Shown here piece after piece: positions 1 through 8,159 of a DNA stretch of 64,000 nt; position 1 is the stretch's first letter, and the number at the start of each line of letters is the position of its first letter. The notes beneath the pieces are model-generated. The model searched no databases. It had not been told where the DNA came from and worked only from the letters and a program-made list of their open reading frames with translations. The stretch spans positions 2,108,001 through 2,172,000 of the forward strand of contig NC_014507.1 of assembly GCF_000147875.1 (NCBI RefSeq), in the 5' to 3' direction. A program made the translations under genes and the position numbers. Origin of the DNA: Methanolacinia petrolearia DSM 11571. Lineage in GTDB: Archaea; Halobacteriota; Methanomicrobia; Methanomicrobiales; Methanomicrobiaceae.

Positions 1-267
1 GCCATGACCGTTTATCTTTACTTCATATGTCCACTTAGGATCCTTAAGTGCTGTGTAAGTTTTTAAGGTATCCTCATCAGGGAATGTATAATCCCCACTG
101 TCTGTCAGCTTTACATCTGCAGTAATTGTTACTTCGTCTCCAGGAGTATAGGAACTCTTGTCGGGAAGGATTTTCACCGTAGGTGCCTCATAGTTCACCG
201 CGCTTGCTGACTGGACAATTACAAGAGAGAACAATAAAATTAAGAAAAAGATATATTTGACTTTCAT
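1..267 (-). CDS. secreted or surface protein, N-terminal part only
   Basis: An 89-codon reading frame starts at 267 and runs off the left edge of the window, so only the N-terminus is visible. It opens with a clear signal peptide (MKVKYIFFLILLFSLVIVQS, then ASA before the likely cleavage site). The rest reads as a beta-rich extracellular domain, with a KSSYTPGDEVTITADV-like stretch typical of Ig-fold or S-layer-associated modules in methanogens. Function is not recognisable. It lies just downstream of the CetZ gene on the same strand, with about 20 bases between them. Confidence 0.75.
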   Translation of the reverse strand, partial: MKVKYIFFLILLFSLVIVQSASAVNYEAPTVKILPDKSSYTPGDEVTITADVKLTDSGDYTFPDEDTLKTYTALKDPKWTYEVKINGHG

Positions 268-289
268 TTTTAATCCTTACCTCACTATA

Positions 290-1465
290 TTATTCGAACA
301 ACGGATCAATTCCTTCTCCGTCATCAAACATTGTTACACGTCTTTCTTTTGACTTTATCACATCTTCCTTGGTTTCTTTTGCAATTTCAAGAAGTTCACG
401 AATTCTCGGTGCATCTCCGATTGTTGCGAGCACGACCACTGCCGCAACCTTCGAACTTTCAAGCGGATAATCTCCGCCACGAACCTCAACTCCTGCAATA
501 TTCTCTTCGACCCAGGACTTGGATTTTTCAACCCCTTTCCTGTCCATCTCGCCCGGAGGACCTGCAATAAGGACGAGAGCCCTCTCGGCAGTAGTATAAT
601 CGCATGGAAGCGTAAGTCGTCCGAGCATAGCTCTCCTGACAAGCCCGATAATCTTTGCCGACTTGTCTTCTCCTGTAAGAACTTCCTCAGTATTCTCCTT
701 CTTTTTGACAGATAATCCACCAAGGAGGCCTTTTTTCTGCTTTACACTCTGCGTGACTTTGTCGCTTATAGCATACCCTACACTGCTAACGCCACCGCCA
801 CGAAGGGTGTTAATAACCTCACTGGAGTCGACGACCATCTCCCCCACTCCGCTTCTGCCGACCTCTCCTGCGCGGAAAAGTACCCCGAAACGTCTGACGA
901 TTTCATCATTCAGGCGTTCATAAGCGGATTTGACACTCTCACCCTCATTCTTCCAGGCACTATTGTCGAATATAAAAGTATTATCCGCTTCATTAACAAG
1001 TGTTGACAGACTTCTTGCTGCGTTATAAGAGTAGAGACGCCCCTCTTCAGGAGCAGGGAGTATACCGACAGCGTAGACAGGCTCACGGTATATTCTCTTA
1101 AGATGACGACACAGGACAGGAGAGCCACCTGAACCGGTACCTCCTCCTAATCCTGCTACGACAATAAATGCATCGATATCGTGGGTTCCACGTGAATCGA
1201 TTGTATTGATTATACTGTCTATCTCATCGGCAGTAATCTTTGCTCCCGTAACGTTGTCTGTACCGACACCGTGACCCTTTACAACTGTTTGCCCGATTAG
1301 AATGCGATCTCTCAATTCAATATTTTTGAGACCCATAAGATCGGTTCTTGCAGTATTAACTGCAATACCTCTGAAACTACGAACCGGCGCTTTTTTATCT
1401 TGGTCTATAAACATATCCACTATTTTGCCGCCGGCCTGTCCAAATCCAATGAAAAAGACTCTCAT
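290..1465 (-). CDS. cetZ: CetZ-type tubulin/FtsZ-superfamily protein
   Basis: A GTPase of the tubulin/FtsZ superfamily. The N-terminal nucleotide-binding loop reads GFGQAGGK (residues 8-15), and the tubulin signature GGGTGSGG is at residues 107-114. The N-terminal MRVFFIGFGQAGGKIVD pattern and the lack of an FtsZ-like N-terminal extension match CetZ rather than FtsZ. CetZ proteins in haloarchaea control cell shape and motility; that role here is inference. The reading frame extends five codons further upstream, but I chose the ATG at 1465 because MRVFF is the conserved start and a GGTG stretch lies about 7 bases upstream. A canonical ftsZ is present at 31843-32958, so this is a paralogue with a different job. 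At 391 residues it has normal family length. Confidence 0.88.
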   Translation of the reverse strand: MRVFFIGFGQAGGKIVDMFIDQDKKAPVRSFRGIAVNTARTDLMGLKNIELRDRILIGQTVVKGHGVGTDNVTGAKITADEIDSIINTIDSRGTHDIDAFIVVAGLGGGTGSGGSPVLCRHLKRIYREPVYAVGILPAPEEGRLYSYNAARSLSTLVNEADNTFIFDNSAWKNEGESVKSAYERLNDEIVRRFGVLFRAGEVGRSGVGEMVVDSSEVINTLRGGGVSSVGYAISDKVTQSVKQKKGLLGGLSVKKKENTEEVLTGEDKSAKIIGLVRRAMLGRLTLPCDYTTAERALVLIAGPPGEMDRKGVEKSKSWVEENIAGVEVRGGDYPLESSKVAAVVVLATIGDAPRIRELLEIAKETKEDVIKSKERRVTMFDDGEGIDPLFE

Positions 1466-1480
1466 GTAATTATACACCAT

Positions 1481-1703
1481 CCAGTGGAGTGAAGATCAAT
1501 TGTACCTTTTCTTCAGGATATAAGAATGTATTTCTCCTTTACTTCAAAAACTTTCTTATCAACCCAATTTTTACATCCACTTATTGAGTATTAATTAAAC
1601 CGCTTACGGTAAATAATATTTGATTAATCCAGATATTGTTAAGGCTGTAAAGACAATCTCACATCAATAAATAATAAAAAAAACAACACTTTCATGATAA
1701 TAA
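1481..1703. other. AT-rich divergent intergenic region
   Basis: This stretch separates the minus-strand cetZ from the plus-strand FAD oxidoreductase operon. It is strongly AT-rich with several possible TATA boxes (for example around 1610-1625 and 1665-1680), but I cannot choose between them. No gene is visible. Confidence 0.5.
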
Positions 1704-2942
1704 TTGAAAAATATAAATATCTGCATCATCGGTTCAGGTCTTGCGGGCCTTTCAGCGGCATATTACCTGAAATATAAATATAATATTGAAATATTTGAGA
1801 AAAGAGAAAGAACAGGCGGCTGTCTGTCATCCTCAAAAACAAAAAACGGGTACGTTGAGGATTTTTATCACCACTTTTTTGAGGGTGACAGTCTGCTTAT
1901 TTCCCTGATAGAAGAACTCAGTCTCAAGGAAGAAATGGAATGGCTGAAGGGAAGCACAGGGTATCATGTAAACGGCAAAAACGAACCCCTTACCACAATT
2001 CCTGAGATTATTAGATATCCATATATGACATTTTATGAAAAATTCAGGCTTGGGATGCTTACACTCAGGGCAGGAGAATACGATATTGAAAAGCTCGACG
2101 AAGTAACCGCAAAAGACTTTATAGAGAAAGAATGCGGAAAAGGGGTCTATAATTCATTCTTTGAACCCCTGTTGAGGAGCAAATCGGGTGAATACAGCGA
2201 CAAAGTTTCGGCCGCATGGCTGATCTCAAGGATCGCAATAAGATCCAACAGGAAAAGCGGAGGCGAAAAACTTGGATACCTCAGAAACGGATTTGAGTCC
2301 CTCATAGAATCTCTGGAAAAGGAGATCCTGGATTCCGGGTGTACTATTCATACAAATACTCCTGCAGAAGCAATAACAAAAAGCGAAAATGGATGGTTTG
2401 TGAACGGAAAAGAATTTGATCTTGTAATCAACACCATAAACCCAAAAAAATTCTGCCAGTTGGGTGGTCCAAATATTGGGGAATTCATCTACCAGGGAGC
2501 AGCCTGTATGACGCTGGGCCTGAAAAGAGATGTCCTTAATGGACTATACTGGGTCAACATGAAAGACAAAGCCCCTTACGGAGCGGTAATAGGCCATACG
2601 AACTTCGTCCCTTACGAAAGATACGATGAACATATAGTATATCTTGCCTCCTATTTCTCAGGCAAACCTCCGGAAGGAATTCAGGAACAGATGCTTACCG
2701 ACTTTAAAACAAGATTTTCATTAAAAGACGATGAAATTCTCTGGAACAGGATATTCATAGAAGAGGACGCAGGACCGGTTTATATGACAGGATACAGGTC
2801 AAAGATCCCCGGGTATTGCATCGACGGGATCTATTACGCAGGCATGTTCTCGGAAGCCAACTATCCTGAAAGAAGTATGGAGGGATCCATCGCCGCAGGA
2901 AAAAAAGTTGCAGGTATGATCTCGGAGGCTTATTCCGGATGA
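1704..2942 (+). CDS. FAD-dependent oxidoreductase (protoporphyrinogen oxidase/amine oxidase-like)
   Basis: A 412-residue soluble flavoprotein. The dinucleotide-binding motif GSGLAGLSAAYYL sits at residues 10-22, followed by the acidic end of strand two (EIFEKRERTGG), as in the HemY/amine-oxidase/UDP-galactopyranose-mutase superfamily. A C-terminal stretch (GIYYAGMFSEANYPERSMEGSIAAGKKVA) matches the second FAD-contact region. The start codon is TTG at 1704. The stop overlaps the ATG of the glycosyltransferase by four bases (ATGA), so the genes are translationally coupled. The substrate is unknown; the neighbours suggest an isoprenoid lipid or a lipid-linked sugar. Confidence 0.8.
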   Translation: MKNINICIIGSGLAGLSAAYYLKYKYNIEIFEKRERTGGCLSSSKTKNGYVEDFYHHFFEGDSLLISLIEELSLKEEMEWLKGSTGYHVNGKNEPLTTIPEIIRYPYMTFYEKFRLGMLTLRAGEYDIEKLDEVTAKDFIEKECGKGVYNSFFEPLLRSKSGEYSDKVSAAWLISRIAIRSNRKSGGEKLGYLRNGFESLIESLEKEILDSGCTIHTNTPAEAITKSENGWFVNGKEFDLVINTINPKKFCQLGGPNIGEFIYQGAACMTLGLKRDVLNGLYWVNMKDKAPYGAVIGHTNFVPYERYDEHIVYLASYFSGKPPEGIQEQMLTDFKTRFSLKDDEILWNRIFIEEDAGPVYMTGYRSKIPGYCIDGIYYAGMFSEANYPERSMEGSIAAGKKVAGMISEAYSG

Positions 2943-3655
2943 GTGAGATCGAAGTTTCAGCCGTATTACCTGTCTTCAACGACAGAATATCGCTTGAAAA
3001 AGCAATCCCTGAGTCTCTCAGCGCTCTGGAAAAAATAACAGATTCATTCGAACTGATCGTCGCAGAGGATGGGAGTACGGACGGCAGCAGGGAGATTGTC
3101 GAAGAGTGGGAGAAGAAAAATCCGCGTGTCCGGCTCTTTCACAGCGACGAGAGGCTTGGAAGGGGCAGGGCCCTGAACCGGGCTTTTGAATACTCAAAAG
3201 GAAAAATTCTCTGCTATTATGATGTAGATCTTGCCACGGATATGGCATATCTCCCACAGTTAATTGATGAGATAAGAAAAGGGGCGGCGGTCTCCACGGG
3301 ATCAAGACTAATGCCAGGGAGCAATATAAAAAGGACCACAGACCGTGAGATTGCAAGCAGAGGATACAATTTTCTTGTAAGACTCTTTCTCGGGAGCAGA
3401 CTGCACGATCACCAGTGCGGATTCAAGGGGTTCAACAAAGAGATATTGATGAAGATACTGCCCGACATCTCCTCCACCCACTGGTTCTGGGATACAGAAA
3501 TTCTTGTCAGGGCACAAAAAGCAGGGTACCAGGTAGCCGAATTCCCGGTAGTCTGGAATACCGGCAGCAAGACGACAGTAAAGTTCAAGGACATCTTCTC
3601 TATGGGCACCAGTATTCTTAAGCTTTGGTGGAAAATCAATGTTAAAAAGGCTTAG
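2939..3655 (+). CDS. family 2 glycosyltransferase, dolichyl-phosphate mannose synthase-like
   Basis: A 238-residue GT-A fold glycosyltransferase. It shows the N-terminal SAVLPVFNDRISLEKAIPES strand-turn, the EDGSTDGS nucleotide-sugar motif, a DVDLA DXD-type metal site, a GSRLMPGS loop, and HDHQCGFKGF, all usual in DPM1-like enzymes that load sugar onto a polyprenyl phosphate. It has no C-terminal membrane segments, so the membrane part is presumably supplied by the next gene. It starts on an ATGA overlap with the flavoprotein, and its 3' end overlaps the following gene by 17 bases. Sugar donor and acceptor cannot be read from the sequence. Confidence 0.85.
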   Translation: MSEIEVSAVLPVFNDRISLEKAIPESLSALEKITDSFELIVAEDGSTDGSREIVEEWEKKNPRVRLFHSDERLGRGRALNRAFEYSKGKILCYYDVDLATDMAYLPQLIDEIRKGAAVSTGSRLMPGSNIKRTTDREIASRGYNFLVRLFLGSRLHDHQCGFKGFNKEILMKILPDISSTHWFWDTEILVRAQKAGYQVAEFPVVWNTGSKTTVKFKDIFSMGTSILKLWWKINVKKA

Positions 3656-4604
3656 TGCAATTCTGATTCCATCATTAATTGCAGTGGCGATTATCGGCTA
3701 CATGCTGTACAGTGTATGGGATAATCTTCTGACCGCCATACAAAACGCGATTCCCTCATATCTGATTGCAGCAATAGCAATATGTATCGGTGCATGGTTC
3801 ATCCGGGGATGGAGATACAAATACATTCTTGAAAAACTCGAGATCCAGATAAGCCTGATGCTCTCGACGGCCTGTATATACGTCTCCCAGACAGCCAACC
3901 TGATCATCCCTGCACGGCTTGGGGATCTCGTTCGCCTCTTTATCCTGAAGCATGAAGTGAACGCAAGTTATTCCAAAGGTCTTTCATCACTCGTTATCGA
4001 GAGATTCTTCGACATTGCCACGGTCGCTATTCTCGGCGTCGTTACAATACCCTTTATTCTGAATGTCCCCGAATGGTTCTCAACCGTCCTGATGATAGTC
4101 CTTCTTGCATGCGGGGGATTTATCGTATTCCTTGTCATCTGCGGGAAGATCGAATCGAAGAACAAATATATATCAATGGGCCTGAAACTTTTTGACGATG
4201 TCAAAAAGGCATCTCTAACAATTACCGCACTCCTGGTTTTAGGGGTAGTTTCAGTTGTTATCTGGCTAACGGACAGCATAATCTGCTGGATTATCGCACT
4301 TATGTTCCAGCAGCAGATACCGATTTTAATTGTAATTCTTGCAATAGTTATCGGAAACCTCGTCAAGGCCGTCCCAATCACCCCTGGGGGTATGGGAACA
4401 TACGAGGCGGCAGTGGCAATTACGCTCCAGCTTGGCGGAGTGGAACCCGTAACTGCTGTTTTGATCGCAATCATCGATCATCTCGTGAAAAACCTCGTAA
4501 CCCTCGTAGGCGGTGTCATTTCCCTTTATATGTTTGGGGACTGGGCAGTTGAACTGATGAAGAAGGCCTTTTCAAGAGGACTTGACAAGGGGGAGATCAT
4601 CTGA
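3639..4604 (+). CDS. lysylphosphatidylglycerol synthase TM-like membrane protein (flippase-like, AglD C-terminal type)
   Basis: A 321-residue integral membrane protein with about eight hydrophobic segments. It carries the family's conserved points: RGWRYKYIL near residue 50, ARLGDLVRLFILK around 95-107, and VPITPGGMGTYEAA in the C-terminal half. In archaea this domain is often fused to or adjacent to DPM1-like glycosyltransferases (AglD in haloarchaea) and is thought to help move lipid-linked sugar across the membrane. Here it is a separate gene whose ATG lies inside the end of the glycosyltransferase gene. The split-fusion arrangement supports one functional unit. Its end overlaps the CTG start of the next gene. 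Confidence 0.83.
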   Translation: MLKRLSAILIPSLIAVAIIGYMLYSVWDNLLTAIQNAIPSYLIAAIAICIGAWFIRGWRYKYILEKLEIQISLMLSTACIYVSQTANLIIPARLGDLVRLFILKHEVNASYSKGLSSLVIERFFDIATVAILGVVTIPFILNVPEWFSTVLMIVLLACGGFIVFLVICGKIESKNKYISMGLKLFDDVKKASLTITALLVLGVVSVVIWLTDSIICWIIALMFQQQIPILIVILAIVIGNLVKAVPITPGGMGTYEAAVAITLQLGGVEPVTAVLIAIIDHLVKNLVTLVGGVISLYMFGDWAVELMKKAFSRGLDKGEII

Positions 4605-6631
4605 CTGTAATCGAACAGGCTGCAGCCGTAATAATCTGGGTTTTGATCCTGAAGTTCATCCAGTTATCCATCTTTCCTGCTGTAAAGAAGGGATTCGGGG
4701 ATTACGGCTACGGTGTATCATATCCGGTATCACTGCTTTTCTTTGGAATAATCTCATGGTACTGCGGGCTTACAGGGATTCCTATTTATTTTTCACTCAT
4801 TCCTTTCATCATACTGGCACTGTTCTATCTTAAAGCGGGGGAATACCGGCCTGAAAATTTCGGCGAGTGGAAGCAATGGGATCTTCTCTTTATAATTCTC
4901 TTCATATTCATGCTTGAGGTAAGATTCCTGAACCCGTCCATATCATATGCGGAGAAGTTCATGGACCATGCCTTCCTCGCTTCGATCATAAACAACCCGG
5001 TCATCCCACCACTTGATCCCTGGTATTCAGGAGGAGACCTGAACATGTATTATTACATGGGCCACTGGATGATGGGTGCGCTCGGGTACATAGCAGGAAT
5101 AAAATCTACGATCGTCTTCAACCTGGTGCTTCCGACTGTATTTGCCAATACCGGAATTGCCCTTTACGCATCAGGCAAACTTTTACTAAAGAAATACCAG
5201 TGGCTCCCCGTTGTAATCCTCTTCCTCGTAAATCCTGCATTCATATGGTACGCATTAAACCTCCAGGGGTTCAGCTCCGTCATGTGGGACAGCACAAGGA
5301 CGATTGAGAATGCAATAACGGAGTACCCCTTATTCTCAATGCTATGGGGAGATCCGCATGCGCATGTGATATCGTTTTTCAATCAGGCACTCCTGATTTT
5401 CATCCTTGTATATGCATACGTCAAATGGAACGAGACAAGCGAGACAGGCAGGAAGAAACTGATTCTTGCAGGAGCACTGAGTCTCGGAACGATGCCCCTG
5501 ATAAATACATGGGATATCCTCCTCTATGCACCGCTGACACTCGTATTTGCAGGACTCACCTGGATTAAATCAATGAAGGAAGATTGCGCTTCAGGTGCAT
5601 GGAGGCTTTTCTTCATTATGCCCATATATGCGGTTCTTTTCTACCTCCCATATTACTTCATGCTCAATTCAGCGGGAGTGGAAGGACTCGGGTTTGTTCA
5701 TACTCCAACCGAACCGCTCCCGTTCCTTCTGGTATACGGCATATTTCTTCTTGTCTTTTATGCCGAATGCATCAAAGATCTCAGGAAGAGACCGTATCTC
5801 CTCCTGATACTGGTCCCGTTCATCCTGACCGGGTATACAGGTGCAGGGCTTGTTCTCCTCCCGGCATTCTGCCTGCTTCTTCGAAGGACACTGCTCCCGG
5901 AAGAGATCCTTTCAGCTGCCGGACTCCTGATAATAATGCTGACCGAGATCATCTATCTCGTCGACAATATGGGGGACGTCTACTTCCGGATGAATACCGT
6001 CTTCAAGTTCTCTCTTGTTGCATGGTTCCTGATGGGAACGGGGGGAGCAATATTTGTCGGGAAATGGATTTCAGGCAGGGCGAAAGAAGAAAAACCGACC
6101 GGGCAGGCAGATCCTGAAAAACTTAGAAAACGGAACATCGCGCTCCTTGTTGCGTTACTGATAGCTTTCTCAATTCCCGTCATGCTCCCGGACCTCAATT
6201 ATGGCTACGGGGGAAAGACCCTCGACGGGATGGCATGGCTGGAAAACTCCCATCCGTATGATTACGATGCGATTTCATACATCAGGGAGAATACGGAGGA
6301 TCTGGATTCGGCTGTAATACTTGAGGCTGAGGGAGGAGATTATACATACTATTCCAGGGTCTCGTCGATGACAGGAATACCTGCGGTTATCGGACAGCCC
6401 TTCCATGAACAGATGTGGAGGGGATACGACTCGGATGTAGGGTACAGGATGCAGGACGTCAGGCTGATATATGAAGATCCTGATGATTTTGACCGTTTAA
6501 CTAAGAAATATAATATTACTCACATCTATGTCGGGGATTCCGAGAACGAGACATACGATGTGAACCTGCCGGTAGAAAATCTGAGCATTTATTATCAAAA
6601 TGAAAATGTTACGATCTACAGCATTCCATAA
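4601..6631 (+). CDS. DUF2298 (YYY family) polytopic membrane protein, probable CTG start
   Basis: A very hydrophobic protein of about 676 residues with a dozen or more membrane segments and a short extracytoplasmic tail. Typical DUF2298 signatures are visible: PLDPWYSGGDLNMYYYMGHW early on, WDSTRTI.NAITEYPLFSML.GDPHAHVISFF, and FRMNTVFKFSLVAWFLMG later. The first ATG/GTG/TTG-type codon is TTG 4643, but the frame is open back to 4601 and encodes VIEQAAAVIIWVLILKF, clearly the first half of the conserved first membrane helix. A GGGGGAG ribosome site at 4587-4593 fits a CTG start at 4601 that overlaps the previous stop as CTGA. The family's function is unknown; a glycosyltransferase-like role is often proposed. 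Last gene of the operon. Confidence 0.82.
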   Translation: MTVIEQAAAVIIWVLILKFIQLSIFPAVKKGFGDYGYGVSYPVSLLFFGIISWYCGLTGIPIYFSLIPFIILALFYLKAGEYRPENFGEWKQWDLLFIILFIFMLEVRFLNPSISYAEKFMDHAFLASIINNPVIPPLDPWYSGGDLNMYYYMGHWMMGALGYIAGIKSTIVFNLVLPTVFANTGIALYASGKLLLKKYQWLPVVILFLVNPAFIWYALNLQGFSSVMWDSTRTIENAITEYPLFSMLWGDPHAHVISFFNQALLIFILVYAYVKWNETSETGRKKLILAGALSLGTMPLINTWDILLYAPLTLVFAGLTWIKSMKEDCASGAWRLFFIMPIYAVLFYLPYYFMLNSAGVEGLGFVHTPTEPLPFLLVYGIFLLVFYAECIKDLRKRPYLLLILVPFILTGYTGAGLVLLPAFCLLLRRTLLPEEILSAAGLLIIMLTEIIYLVDNMGDVYFRMNTVFKFSLVAWFLMGTGGAIFVGKWISGRAKEEKPTGQADPEKLRKRNIALLVALLIAFSIPVMLPDLNYGYGGKTLDGMAWLENSHPYDYDAISYIRENTEDLDSAVILEAEGGDYTYYSRVSSMTGIPAVIGQPFHEQMWRGYDSDVGYRMQDVRLIYEDPDDFDRLTKKYNITHIYVGDSENETYDVNLPVENLSIYYQNENVTIYSIP

Positions 6632-6658
6632 AAACAAGCGTGAACAAAATTTATCTGC

Positions 6659-6674
6659 CCTTTTTTTTCTTTTC
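6659..6674 (+). terminator. poly-T terminator after the glycan operon
   Basis: A run of T-rich sequence (CCC followed by eight Ts, C, four Ts) lies about 28 bases after the DUF2298 stop. Archaeal RNA polymerase terminates at such tracts without needing a hairpin. Confidence 0.55.
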
Positions 6675-6678
6675 CCAC

Positions 6679-6696
6679 CCGTCCGGTGCCGGACGG
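6679..6696. repeat. perfect 8-bp inverted repeat upstream of rpl7ae promoter
   Basis: CCGTCCGG and CCGGACGG flank a TG spacer. It lies between the terminator of the upstream operon and the TATA-like element of rpl7ae (about 6713-6722), so it could be an operator or part of the transcription end. The GCCGGACGG half also occurs in the GC-rich region near 10162. Confidence 0.5.
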
Positions 6697-6712
6697 AAAA
6701 TCAAAATTCGAA

Positions 6713-6845
6713 AACCTTTATCCATCCACATGACTAAATAATATAGCTACATCGTAAACTGATGAGTGATGAAGGAGTAACTCAACACATATTCCGGAAA
6801 GGTCATTCCGCCTGTTCCGGCTCTTGCTCCTGAATGAGGTGAGTT
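6713..6845 (+). promoter_or_regulatory. rpl7ae promoter and structured leader with kink-turn-like element
   Basis: A TATA-like ACCTTTATCC lies near 6713-6722, putting transcription start near 6745 and giving a leader of roughly 100 nt. In it, GTGATGA (6766-6772) matches box C exactly and CTGA (6830-6833) matches box D. GGAG (6774-6777) faces CTCC (6827-6830). Between them sits a strong hairpin: CCGGAAAGG (6794-6802) pairs with CCT plus TTCCGG (6811-6820), with one bulged G. The ribosome site GAGGTGAG (6836-6843) follows immediately. Box C/D kink-turns are the ligand of L7Ae, the product of the next gene, so autoregulation of translation is a direct prediction. The exact kink-turn pairing needs one mismatch or an asymmetric loop, so it is not certain. 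Confidence 0.6.
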
Positions 6846-7214
6846 ATGTCAAAAGTATACGTAAAATTTGAAGTTCCAGATGAGATCCAGAACAAAGCTC
6901 TCGAAGTTCTCGAGATTTCAAGGGACACCGGAAAGATCAAAAAAGGATCGAACGAAGTAACAAAAGCTGTTGAAAGAGGAGTCGCCCAGCTCGTCCTTAT
7001 CGGCGGAGACGTCGAACCTGAGGAGATTGTAATGCACATCCCGGCACTCTGCGACGAGAAGCAGTGTGCATATGTTATTATCAACCAGCAGAACGATGTC
7101 GGAGCAGCAAGCGGTCTTGACGTAGGATCGGCAGCAGCCGCAATCGTCAAACCCGGAAAGGCAAAAGAACTCCTTGACGAAGTTGTCGGACAGATCTCCG
7201 AACTCAGGCAGTGA
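6846..7214 (+). CDS. rpl7ae: ribosomal protein L7Ae
   Basis: A 122-residue archaeal L7Ae, a component of the large ribosomal subunit and of box C/D and H/ACA guide RNPs and RNase P. The RNA-binding signature is visible as [19 protein letters not shown] (residues about 37-55), followed by [20 protein letters not shown] and the [23 protein letters not shown] loop that contacts the kink-turn bulge. The start is fixed by GAGGTGAG just upstream. It heads a four-gene operon with rps28e, rpl24e and ndk, a gene order common in euryarchaea. Its own leader carries a candidate binding site. Confidence 0.97.
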   Translation: MSKVYVKFEVPDEIQNKALEVLEISRDTGKIKKGSNEVTKAVERGVAQLVLIGGDVEPEEIVMHIPALCDEKQCAYVIINQQNDVGAASGLDVGSAAAAIVKPGKAKELLDEVVGQISELRQ

Positions 7215-7225
7215 GGTGAATACCG

Positions 7226-7432
7226 ATGGCAGATGCAACGCCTGCGGAAGTTATTGAGGTAATAGGATCAACGGGCATGCATGGGGAGGCCCAGCAGGTC
7301 AAGTGCCGAATCCTCGATGGCTCCAACAAGGGAAGGATAATTACAAGGAACACCGTAGGACCTATCCGCGAAGGTGACGTGCTCATGCTCCTGGAAACAG
7401 AGCGTGAGGCCAAGAAACTCTCGAGGCGCTGA
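7226..7432 (+). CDS. rps28e: ribosomal protein S28e
   Basis: A 68-residue small-subunit protein with the S1-like OB fold of the S28e family. The conserved [26 protein letters not shown] start and the C-terminal [22 protein letters not shown] signature are intact. It follows rpl7ae by 11 bases and is followed by rpl24e after two bases, so the three are one transcript. Confidence 0.97.
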   Translation: MADATPAEVIEVIGSTGMHGEAQQVKCRILDGSNKGRIITRNTVGPIREGDVLMLLETEREAKKLSRR

Positions 7433-7434
7433 AA

Positions 7435-7626
7435 ATGGTGGACACATATACCTGCACATTCTGCGGGGAGAAGATCGAGCCCGGAACAGGAAAGATGTTC
7501 GTCAGGAAGGACGGCACAGTCTTCTATTTCTGCAGTTCCAAGTGCCAGAGCAACTACCGCCTCGGCAGGGTTCCGCGCCGCGTAGAATGGACGGAAGCAG
7601 GACGCAAGGCTCTCGGGAAGGAGTGA
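7435..7626 (+). CDS. rpl24e: ribosomal protein L24e
   Basis: A 63-residue zinc-binding protein of the large subunit. The four zinc ligands are visible as CTFC (residues 7 and 10) and CSSKC (residues 33 and 37), separated by the usual [21 protein letters not shown] hairpin. It has normal archaeal length. It is two bases after rps28e and six bases before ndk. Confidence 0.97.
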   Translation: MVDTYTCTFCGEKIEPGTGKMFVRKDGTVFYFCSSKCQSNYRLGRVPRRVEWTEAGRKALGKE

Positions 7627-7632
7627 TCTGTA

Positions 7633-8082
7633 ATGGATCGCACCTTTCTTATGGTTAAACCCGACGGTGTCCAGAGAGGACTTATTGGTGAGATCGTCGC
7701 CCGCTTAGAGAATAAAGGTCTCAAGATTGTCGCGGCTAAGTTCGAAAAACTCCCTGAAGAACGTGTCATGGAGCACTACGCTGAACATGTCGAAAAACCG
7801 TTCTTCCCGGGACTCAAATCATACATAACAAGCGGACCGTGCTTCCTTATGGTATGGGAAGGAAAGAACGTAGTCTCGATAACAAGGCAGATGATCGGCG
7901 CGACAAATCCGGCCGAAGCCGTACCCGGTACAATCCGCGGCGACTACGCGCTTGAGATCGGAATGAACGTAATTCACGGCTCCGACTCCACCGAAACCGC
8001 AGAGAGAGAGATCTCGATTCACTTCAAACCCGAGGAGATCTCAGGATACGAGAGAATCGACGAGAAATTCCTCTACGAATAA
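7633..8082 (+). CDS. ndk: nucleoside diphosphate kinase
   Basis: A 149-residue enzyme that transfers the gamma phosphate from NTP to NDP through a phosphohistidine. The N-terminal [20 protein letters not shown] motif and the active-site signature [16 protein letters not shown], with the catalytic His, are intact. Usual family length. It is the last gene of the rpl7ae operon; the stop is followed by T-rich tracts (8083-8110) that can act as terminator. In many euryarchaea infB follows at this point, but here a GC-rich repeat and the convergent trkH follow instead. Confidence 0.97.
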   Translation: MDRTFLMVKPDGVQRGLIGEIVARLENKGLKIVAAKFEKLPEERVMEHYAEHVEKPFFPGLKSYITSGPCFLMVWEGKNVVSITRQMIGATNPAEAVPGTIRGDYALEIGMNVIHGSDSTETAEREISIHFKPEEISGYERIDEKFLYE

Positions 8083-8159
8083 TTTTTTCTTGTTTTCACT
8101 TTTTTCCTTAATCGCTATTTAAAACCCTAATCAAACCTAGATTTTCCAGAGTTCATTTC

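Noticed and set aside
6766-6833. Free-standing box C/D guide RNA
   Set aside because: Boxes C and D are present, but there is no internal D'/C' pair, the interior is a strong hairpin instead of open guide sequence, and it lies in the leader of the L7Ae gene. A leader kink-turn explains it better.
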